Positions 1 through 9,800 of a stretch of 64,000 bases of DNA are shown one piece after another (the stretch's first letter is position 1; each line of letters opens with the position of its first letter). The position numbers were made by a program, and so were the translations under genes. The DNA is from Acanthaster planci (taxonomy: Eukaryota; Echinodermata; Asteroidea; Valvatida; Acanthasteridae). The stretch covers positions 1,136,564 to 1,200,563 of the forward strand of contig NW_019091409.1 of the NCBI RefSeq assembly GCF_001949145.1, given 5' to 3'. Under the pieces are notes generated by a model. It did no database searches, had not been told where the DNA came from, and saw nothing but the letters and a program-made list of their open reading frames with translations.

Positions 1-744
1 GTACGATTGATACAAGCCTATTGTATCATGAAGATTGAAATGGGGATTGGGGGCGCGCTTTGCGTACCCAAAAGTTTTTCAGCACAGAAGCCCTTATTTT
101 TTTGAATCCCCCCCCAAATGGGCATTTTTGCATTTAAAATGTGCCTTGAGACACCTTTTGCCATTCCGAAATTGACATATGAGAACCCAGCAACGGATAT
201 TCAAGGGCAGGGTGGCGTTAGAAATAATTGTCAAAGAGATAAGCGGTAGGTAATGACGGACACGGTCAAGGAGAATTTACAAATTGCGGAAAAATACATT
301 AAAAATTTTCGAAACTTACGGAAACATGCAGAATTTTTGTCTCTGTTTCAGTGAAACTTATCCTCAGGCCATAAATTATTAAATACCTTGGGCGCATATT
401 ACCGATTGGAACTCACTGGCAATGCAAAATTCAAAATTTCCGATACCGCGATACTAGTTACCGGGAGGGGAACCAAGTATACTACCCTACCGGAAACACC
501 GGAAACTACCAAGAAATTGTAACCGGAAAACGCCGAAAAATGACAAGGAAAGAACAGAAAATATCAGGCGGTGTCGGAAAACACCAGAAAACCTACTGGG
601 AAATGCTGTAACCAGTTGTCGAGCAGAGGGCGAGCATCTGCACAGCTACCGGTCAACATATTGAAGTTAAAGGGTGCGGTGAATTAATTCAGGCCGCGCC
701 CATATGGCGTGCATGCAAAGCATAATCCGCGTATACAAATTTGT
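1..744. other. Intergenic, no gene seen
   Basis: I see no coding exon or RNA gene here. The stretch from about 420 to 620 is rich in ACCGG/CCGGAAA words (for example around 470-600) and looks like degenerate low-complexity DNA. Confidence 0.5.
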
Positions 745-995
745 CTATTCTTAGTAGAGATATCTCTATTAGGAACAGAGATATCTCTTTAGGAATAGAG
801 ATATATCTATCAAGTTAGGAATAGAGATATCTCTATTAGGAATAAACAGGTGTCTCTGTTATGAATAGACAGATATCTCTATTAGGAATAGAGATATCTA
901 TTTTAGGAATAGAGATATCTCTATTAGGAATAGACAGATATCTCTATATTAGGAATAGAGATATTACTAGTAGAAATAGAGATATCTGTATTCCG
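745..995. repeat. Palindromic minisatellite, about 21-bp unit
   Basis: At least ten imperfect copies of a unit with core AGGAATAGAGATATCTCTAT are arranged head to tail. Each unit contains the self-complementary core AGAGATATCTCT, so each copy can form a small hairpin as well as being part of a tandem array. Copies differ by one or two bases and small indels (GACAG for GAG, for instance), which points to an old array. A short open frame across it (861-1061) has a periodic translation and is not considered a gene. Confidence 0.85.
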
Positions 996-2404
996 GGATT
1001 AAATGTTATCTTTGCAAGCCATACCCATGCGAAGCTGCTAACCTACGAGTTTCAGTGCTAGCCAAGTGAATCGCACACGGCCTATTTTCATCTGATGTGA
1101 ACTGGAGGGCACCCTACCACAACACATGAATTATTATTTCTCATTACGGATTTGCAGCTGGGAGTATTAATGTTAATTTGGATTTTTTTTGCCCTGCCCA
1201 ACGTGTATTGCAACACTGTTTACTCAGTGGGTGTGGCACTGGCACAGCCCTCACATGAGCAAGAATATTATGCATTTTTTTAAAAATAAAAATCACCAAA
1301 TACTGTACATGTATATAGTTTGAGCAAAGCAAGAAGAACAAGTCTTATACATTTCCCGCAGTTTGTAGTAAAGCGGGAAATTATTGTCCTGTAAATTTGA
1401 ATAACACCAAGCGTAAAGGTTCTGATTGGTCAATAAGAAGGTGCACTTATGTAATCAGGAATGTCAGGATGAAAGGTTTAACGGGGGTCAATTTTGTAAA
1501 TGGTCAGTGGTTATATGTGCCATTAACCTACAACAACATAGATGGTCAGTTCTGGCGAGCACACCCATAAACGCGCGTTCAAATCGGCACAATGGAATTG
1601 TTGATAAAATTATTAGGTGAAGTCCAACAATAGCACGGGAAGAGCGCTGACAGTTTTTGGACACAAGTTTCCCGAGCATTTTTGAAATTTGTTATCTCTC
1701 ATTTGTCTTGGACGTCGTGGTCTCCAATGAAGTGATTCGAAAATATAGAAAATGACGTGTGATGCAGTAGAAGTAAATAGGGTGCATGGTTTTGCTCAAT
1801 AAACGGTACTAGGCCTATATATTGTGTTTAAAATCCAAGATAGCACAAGAGAGAAACTGCAGCTGTCCATATTGTATTAAGACTGGGGTATATAGACAGG
1901 AGTACAAACGAAAATTTCCTTATGGATTCTATTTCGAGAAAGTTTCCTACGATTTATTTTACACTGAGCCGTTGATGTAATTTTTCCGTTCTGGAATTTG
2001 AGACATCTTGTATAGAGTATAAACATGTCATAATTGGAAATCATGCTGAAAGAATAGAAGGAAAGAAACGAGCGTCAATTCTTGTGCTGCTCTATCGCCA
2101 AAATTAAGAAAGATGAGTTTAGTGTTTTATAGTGTAAGGAGAGAGAAGATGGGCAATTACGTGCATACAGGCATCCCTGAACATGCTCTGGCAGCCCCCT
2201 ATTCAAAAAGTACTGAGTCAACACGTTTTGGTTACGCAGTTTTCTCTTGCAGTACAATGGGAAAATTTTGGTGCCATTTTTATAGATTATACCTGAAAGT
2301 AAATAGACATAAATAATATTCAAAAATTGCCCATTGTAAATAGCCTTTAACAAGGCGGGGCAACAGTTACAGCCTAATACCATGTACTGCAGTTGCATAA
2401 GTCT
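996..2404. other. Intergenic, no gene seen
   Basis: Only short open frames without recognisable domains or splice context are present. Nothing else is supported. Confidence 0.45.
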
Positions 2405-2765
2405 GGGCTAGAAATGGGGGTGGGGGAGGGAAAGGTGGGGGATGTCTTGCCTGGCAATGGAAATTTGAAAAGGGGCGGGGACTACACAATATACACTGTA
2501 CAGGGGCGATGTTCATGATAAAGATGTACATCTGTAATTTGTACTAAATTCACGCAGAATCGCATATACGGCTTTATAAAATGGTTCTCCTTTTAGTAAT
2601 GTTGCAAATATCTTAGTTTTTTGAAATCCTAAAAAGTCTTCACAATCCGATTAATTTCTTATTTTTTTCGCTCATGACAAAAATGTGTAGGGGATTCAAT
2701 AGCCCCCCAATAGTGGGGGGGGGTATACACCCCACCCCCGGGATTTACGCCCCTGGTGTACTACA
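2405..2765 (+). repeat. Dispersed repeat, copy 1 (pair with 26380-26735)
   Basis: This segment can be aligned by eye with 26380-26735 in the same orientation. Shared blocks include a GGGGAAAGGTGGG-like start, GGCGATGTTCATGATA versus GTCGATGTTCATGATA, GGGGATTCAATAGC versus GGGGATGATTCAATAGC, and a G-run/C-run ending in GGATTTACG(C/T)CC. It is therefore a diverged interspersed repeat. The family is not identified. Confidence 0.75.
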
Positions 2766-3109
2766 TTGGTAGGGGGAGATCACTGTCAGTGTATTCAGGC
2801 CCCACGTATAGGCCGCAAACCGTATAGGCTAGCCTAACTTAAATATGTCCCATCAATGTGTAGGACATATTACTTCTTACAAAAGCGATGTCCATCCCAA
2901 GAGCCTGCCCTCCAATTAGTCCTCTGCTTCAGGTTTTTTTTCTTCTCAGTTCTCTTTTTTCACCTCTCCCCATTTTTAACATGTAGGAGGTCAGTGGTTG
3001 ATGCAGGATTACTTATCTCATTCATCCTCTCATACCAAGAGAAAAATGCCACACCTCCCAACACTTTAAATTCACTTAGAGATTTATGGTACTTGTTCAG
3101 TTAAGTCAA

Positions 3110-3228
3110 TTTAAGGGGCGGGGCTAGTGCCTCTAATGGGGCTTAATGGATCGGCCTATTAATGGTTGATGCCCGATGGTCTCAGAACTCCCCCCCCTTG
3201 AAAATCGTTCCACCGCCGTTGATTCTGT
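3110..3228 (+). repeat. Dispersed repeat, copy 1 (inverted relative to 39290-39390)
   Basis: The block beginning GGCTTAATGGATCGGCC and running to the GCCGTTGATTCTG-like end is matched on the opposite strand at about 39290-39390. The two copies share the order of a TTAATGGTTGATGCC-like word, a C-rich run and a CCGCCG word. No coding capacity is seen. Confidence 0.7.
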
Positions 3229-5005
3229 TCCCTTTTCATTTTTTTCCTGCGTCCACTGACCACATTTAGTCTGAGTGTCACCCGTTGTACTTCGTGCAAG
3301 CTTTGCATACGAGCGCGTGTCTTTTATAACAGATACGCCAAGCTTGGCGCAAGTGTTGACGCCCTGAACAGTTGGACCAGCATAAGCAAGACACGTGTAC
3401 CTGTTCCAATTTTTAAAATTACATTAAAACTGCGTAGACGAGTGAATGAATTAAGAGAAATGAATTACCTTTCGTTAAAGTTTACAATAATTACCTGATA
3501 ATCTTTTGTCAACAAATCTAAGAACATAAAGTAGCCTACATTTAAAAACTTTTAGCGTGATTAATCAATTTTTGGCTGGACAAGGTTTCTGTACTGTCAG
3601 ACCCTTTGCAGTTCATGCCATTTGTGCAGTGGCGGATCCAGGGCGACATCCACACCCCATCCACAAAAGGAACAAAAGCAATTTTTTTAACAACCAGAAA
3701 GAGGCATTTTTCTTTAACTTCCGTTCCTCCCCCAAACGTATTCAGGCTCTAACTTTTAGCCTGACCCCTCAGAAAGACCATAAAGTTACTGAAAAGAATG
3801 TCAATTTCTTTCGTTCTTTTCCGCCCCAATCATTTCCACCTTCATTCTGCAGAGCACAGACGTTACAACCACTGACAAGCATTTTCAGTGATTTTAATTA
3901 GCAATTTAGTAAATAAGCAATTGAAAGAAACTGCATTGTTGATGCAATTATGTGATGCCCTTTTGCATCCAAGCATAGTTGTTATATAGAAAAGGGCAGG
4001 AAATCATTTGGCACACAGCCCGAGTTAGGCCATATCCCCAATCGACTGGTTGTGACTGAGAATAACTAATATAGGAAGTGGCTGAAGCCGCTGCAGCCGG
4101 GTTCATTAAGTTATAAAAAGCCGCAGCCATAACTTTCGGATGAGCCTCATTCCAAGTTGTATGCCCGGGCCGGTACGTACCGGGTTGTTATTGTAATTGT
4201 GGGTTGTCGTGACGAGTGATGCGCTGATCGTACAGTAGTGTAGTACTCTCCGTCGTGGTTATGCCATGGTGGTAGTTTTCTCATTTTATGTTTCTACGTC
4301 GTGGTGAAGTAAATGTTCAAATCATACTATAATAGTGTTGTTAGTAGTGCAAGGAGTGCAAGGTGGAGCCCTTGGTCTCTTTTACAGCCGCAGAAAGTAA
4401 GGGAAATTGTCTTCTTTATAGTAATGTAATCGCGGCCGATGCGGTTTGTTCTAGGATTGTCAGTGATTGTACTGTACATGTTAATCGAGTTGTCACAGGC
4501 CTAAACCTGTAAGACGTCTTATTTCGACATAAGACGATTGTCTCGGCATGCTCAATTGATACTCCCTAAGCTGTGGACGACGAACCCCACAATTCGGGGG
4601 TACTCAGTCGACAGTCGATATATAGGCCTAGATCCTGATTAGTTTCTCAAGCGTCTTGAATACAAGGCAATGGTCAGTGAGGCCTTTACCTACCCTGCCC
4701 CCAGAACTGAGTGCAGCAAACAACAAATTGGCCTATGACGAACCACACAGTCATGACAGTTCTGGGTGTGTAGCTTTCGTGGCTTTAAGGCTTGGACAGA
4801 GCGGATGCCACTTGACAGCCCGTACACAAACCTATGAAACTGGTCTGAAAAATTTTGTTTTCTAAGTAAACGACTTGTAATGGTTTTTCCCCTCCATGTA
4901 TTGCTTTCTGAAGGCTAATGGGTCACTGTAGGGAATAAGTACTGGCGACCGTGTACGGAACTCTTCCCTAACGTTTTATACCCTGACAATATTTCCAAAG
5001 CTGCA
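3229..5005. other. Intergenic; a possible transposon-end fragment at 3627-3641
   Basis: No supported gene. CAGTGGCGGATCCAG at 3627-3641 resembles terminal repeats common in hAT-type elements, but no matching inverted end was found, so it is at most a fragment. A GC-richer stretch at 4195-4450 could hold an upstream noncoding exon of the macro-domain gene, but I cannot define one. Confidence 0.35.
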
Positions 5006-5934
5006 GGTGAAAACCTAGCCCCACACGTAGGGCTGTAGTGGCTCTCTTTTACAATCTGTCTCTTTTCTGTCACCACCACAGCCCTACTTCAAGGCATGTC
5101 TTAAATGCCTGAAATCCAAACTGCAGGATTGTCACAAACTTTGAATGAGAATGAATCAACAAATTTACTTTAATACACCGGCGTATTCTTCAGAGTTTGG
5201 ACTTTTATATAAGCACCCTAAAGCTTGCTAAAACCGTATATTTTCTGATGTATGGCACCTTGAAAACCGGGCTTGTGGCATTTATGTGCTGACCATGGGC
5301 GGCACCATTTTAAAAAACGAAAGCAGTCCTTCTTGTGTCGGATTTCAAGGCACCCAACAGGCGCTCTGGTATAGGTTTTACCATACAAAACTGGTTCCCC
5401 ATCACACCTTGCGTGAGAGACGAACAAGGAACCCGTGAAATTAAATTTGAATAACATTAATATGCTTGTAACTGTATCACGCTCCACACACGTGCTGTGG
5501 GCGTACTATACACTAGTAAAGTGTATGCACAACTTATTACTAAGCAATACTGTAACAACATGAATTATGTATCTACGGCACTTGTCGGATGGCTTGGCTT
5601 CCCAACGCAAGAAGCGCTGCTTTTGTTTTCCAAAATGGCGCCGCCCATGGTCAGCATATAAATATCACAGGCCCGGTTTTTCAAGGCGCCATTCATATAT
5701 GGTTTGGGAAAGCTTATGGTGCTCATATAAAAGTCCAAACTCTGAGGATTATGCTGGTGTAATTAAAATTGTCAATTCATTCTCATTTTGGAAGATATTA
5801 GGATTCAAAGTTTGTGACAATCCTGCACTGAGGCATTTAAGACATGTCTTGAAGTAGGGCTGTGGTGGTGACAGATAAGAGACAGATCGTAAAAGGGAGC
5901 CACTACAGCCCTATGTGTGGGGCTAGGTAAAACC
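5006..5934. mobile_element. Foldback (long inverted repeat) MITE-like element
   Basis: Two inverted arms of about 355 bp (5006-5363 and about 5572-5934) flank a spacer of about 200 bp. The arms pair through the outer AACCTAGCCCCACA block, the block around CAGCCCTACTTCAAG / CTTGAAGTAGGGCTG, TTCAAAGTTTGTGACAATCC-like sequence, and the CTGACCATGGGCGG / CCGCCCATGGTCAG block. Because the arms are related, the minus strand of the left arm and the plus strand of the right arm give similar spurious peptides (a WCRPWSAHK-like and a WRRPWSAYK-like string). No transposase is seen. A target-site duplication could not be assigned. Confidence 0.85.
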
Positions 5935-6865
5935 TTACAATTCTGGAATTACACGCTACCGTACATACATGTATGCCCTGACAAATGATCTTACTTAGCC
6001 TGCTGTTAGTCAGGATCCATAGGCCTATCAGTATTTACATTATCATCACAACTTGGACTTTGTATTCTCAAGATTGAATTCAGACCTAGTGTAATTTCAA
6101 AGTTAAGGCTTACTTCCCTTAAAAACCTTCCTAGTCCAGAGCCATGAATTAGAATTTTGAAAAGACAGAAGTATCCTATTAGATGTAGGAACTGACAAAG
6201 AACATCAGATAAGAATTCCGTATATGGACATCACTTGATCATATTCACTTGCAGTGATAACATGTCCTAAAATGTCAAATTTTGAAAGGAAAATGTTGAA
6301 GCATTTACTTAGAAAACACAAAAAAGTTTCCAGGCCAGTCCCATACGTGTAGGTTTGTGCACAGGGTGATATCTGTTTATGGAACTCTTTCCGAACATCC
6401 TTTTGACTTTTTGGAGGAGAAAAATAAATAAAAAAGGGAGCTCCAGGTGGTTCAACCCCAGCACAGCACATTGGCCTTTCTGTGATTCTGGGGGATTTAC
6501 TGCACTAGGCTGTGTGGTCACTCTGTTTTATATGAACTTGATCAACTCATAAGAAGAGATACATACAGGTGTAACTTAGTTGCTCAGTTATCAAGCGATC
6601 TGTCGAGCAAATAAAATAAAATAAATAAATATATATGGACCCTCTGATGGTGAAATTGAAAGGAAACTGGAAATTGTTTATTTATATTCAAGACTTATTT
6701 GTGGGCATCGTGTCAGCTTTATTAAGGAAAAAATGCAGAACTGGTTAACAACAATTTTTTTTTTACTTATACTTCAATCTTTGTTCACAACTGGGTATTT
6801 TACTGTTAGGTTTTGTTTCTTGATCATACATGAATCACTAGGTTTCCAGAAGCATCCCTGTGACA

Positions 6866-9800
6866 ATGACATCACAAGGAATTGATCAAGATGATATTCC
6901 AATGCCTCTTCTACAGAAGTTCAAAACTTCTGGTCATCCGTTGTATGCTGTAAGAAAAAACAGAGGTAAGCTGGCAACTTGTTGGCTTTTTTCATTTCAA
7001 GAATTTGCGAGATGATCCATCATGTTTAATGTCACATTTCTGATAAGACCCCCAGGAATTGAAACTCTGAGATTTTGTAGACAAGGACTTGCTTGTAGTT
7101 TTTGCCCACCAAGAACTAATCGGAACCACAAGAGGACACTCCTGGTCCAGGTTTAACTCTTCAGTCAGGGGTGTGAAAATTCAGCTTTTCAGCTCATTTC
7201 AGCTGTTTCTGTTAGAATTCCACTCGAATTTTCATTTTTTGTGTGTCCCTTTCCTATGTAAAATTATGTAAACTTTTTAAATTTCAGCCTTTTTGCTAGC
7301 TGTTATGAGCTACATATACTTTTAGCATGACTCCCCTGTCTATTTTTTTTTCTCAGAGGAGTACCTGCGCAAGTCATTGGAGGAAAAGGCCAAGGAGGCA
7401 AGATGGAAACTTTCTACAGTCACCAGTGTAGAGGATATACCCACCTGGCCTGACTATGCAACCCAGAATGAGTTAGAGAGACAACCAGCTAAGAGTAAGA
7501 TTTGAATTGCAAATGTAAACAAATGTGTTAAGAGGAAAAAATGACATTCACACCATGCCACACCTTATTGTATGAATTTTGTGACACGTTTCATGAAAGT
7601 GTGCAATGTGTGAGACAAATAATAGGTACTGTATCTTTGTCTTGTACCTGTGAATTTTTTTTCACCTGAGTTATTAAAATATGAAACACGTGGAGTGTTC
7701 TGATTTTTGTAAAATTGAGGATCATCTAGCTGCGCAACTAACTTGTTCTGTGAGTCCTGCCCATTGCATAAAGGTATGCACTCTATCATGAAACATCATG
7801 GAAAGTGTAATCAGACTACATCAGTAAGAGAGTCAAAACCTATGATGTGGAGTGTAATGTAATTGTGGCTCTTTACCCCCGGCCACTGTAATATTTGAAC
7901 GTTGATTTGTAATTAATTTGATTCGATTTGATTTGATTTGTAAAAGTGTGTATTTGATTTGATTTGTAAAAGTGTGTACATTTACTAAGAACCAGAGTGG
8001 TTTGTGCTTGAGGCTTTGCGAGGAAGACACAAGAAGTTACAAGGACGCTTTGTTTCAATCCCCTATTCACCTTTCCCTGTTGGTTGGTAAGCAGACATAC
8101 ATGTACAGGTATACATGTATGTACATGTCGTGCATGCTGTCCTGTGGACAAAATGCATCGCTAACTGAATTAGCATGATGTCTTTTTATTTCCAGCAGAG
8201 CCTGTGTGATTTGGAAATTAAAGAAAGATCATTTCCTGCATTGTAACACTAGGATTGTAAGAGATGGTGACTCATAGTACCAGCAATTAACACCAACTTT
8301 GATAAACCCATCCAGTTTTCCGAATGAGTGTGATACATGTAGTTAGTTGGCCAGACTTCCTTTGGGGTAAACGCTCATTGCTGGTAGAAACTTTACCTTG
8401 TGGATAACACAATTGGGTGCAAATCAATCTAATGATTGCTTTCTTGACACTTGACAACTTTTAATTTATGCCCATGGTCAAGACTGCTGGTACAGGTTGA
8501 TCCCATTTGTACCAAATCGTTTGTAACAAATGTAATAGATTATGCGTAGTGCATACTGTTTCAGTGTTCCAGATGCCAAATTTTCAATAACAGCCAAATT
8601 TAGGGGGATTCTCTTTCCTTGTTGTCAGTTAAACTTAAGCCAGAGTTTATAAATTTCACTATTTGGAGACAATGGCATCTGTCAGCGGGAACCCTACTGT
8701 ATCATGACATGACATAAAATGACATCAGAATTGCTCTTGCAAGAATTCTATACCTTGGTGTTGGTCGTATCAGCTGTTTTTAACAGCCTGGAATCCCTTT
8801 GAAATAAACCTAAAGAATGTGATTTTTGTCATTAAAAAATATGAATTTCTCCCTTCTTTTGTATGCATTTTGCATCCATCGACTGCACCGTACAATCAAT
8901 CACATGCATGACTGTGCTTCACAAAATAGAGGAAAGGGGAAAATAAATAGGATAGAGGAAGAAACTGTCACCTCATTTTAAGATGAAATACATGTCTTGC
9001 CAGTGCGACAGGCGATGACTGGTAGCTTCTATCAATCACAATGTTCTGAACATAATGGATTGCAATGCAGATGCATTCACTTTTTTTCCCCCCACTCTGC
9101 CTTTCGGCTTGTAGGCTGAAACACGAGTTTGAAAGTTTCAGGCAAGAATAGTCCTTGTCCATGCTGGGATGTTACTGGGAAATCCATTGCTCATCATTGT
9201 GAGACATTCTTTGTTTGTAATGCAGAGTCCAAGGGACTTGGCCTGGGGAGTAAGGTGTCCATATGGCAAGGAGATATAACCAAATTGGATGTGGATGCCA
9301 TAGTCAATGCTGCCAACAGGTCCCTTCTGGGCGGCGGTGGAGGTTTGTTTTGTTATAGATCGATCCAAGCACAGTAATAGCAAAAGCCCTGTGTCAGCAA
9401 TCATACAAAGTGACTGACCCTTGATGTTTTGTCAACAGTAACTTGTACATATGTACAACCCTCCTGCCATTAATGAGGAGCTTTTTGAGTAGGCAGTGCT
9501 CTTGGTGCTGGAATTAGATTTGAGAATACTCAGTAGTCAACCAAACCAATCAGAATTCAACAGTATTGACCCTGTTATGTACTGTTCCTAGTATGTAGCC
9601 CGTTGGAGTTTGTCAGGTTTGGTCCTTTTACTACATTGACTACTTAGTAGCAGTTGGAGTTTGTTGGGGTTCAGTACTGCTTTTTGGTGCAAGGGCCTAG
9701 GGAGTTATGATGTCCTTTTTCCTTGAAGTGTATTCATCAGGATAATGATATATTGGTCACCGATACATCAGGAGACTTTTATTTGGAGACCTATTTTTTT

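Noticed and set aside
745-995. Possible CRISPR array
   Set aside because: Units are head to tail without unique spacers, in a eukaryotic genome. It is a minisatellite.
3627-3641. Complete hAT-type transposon
   Set aside because: Only one end-like word (CAGTGGCGGATCCAG) was found, with no inverted partner or transposase.
5218-5857. Two related short proteins (minus strand 5218-5487, plus strand 5567-5857)
   Set aside because: They are translations of the two inverted arms of the foldback element, so their similarity reflects the repeat and not a gene family.
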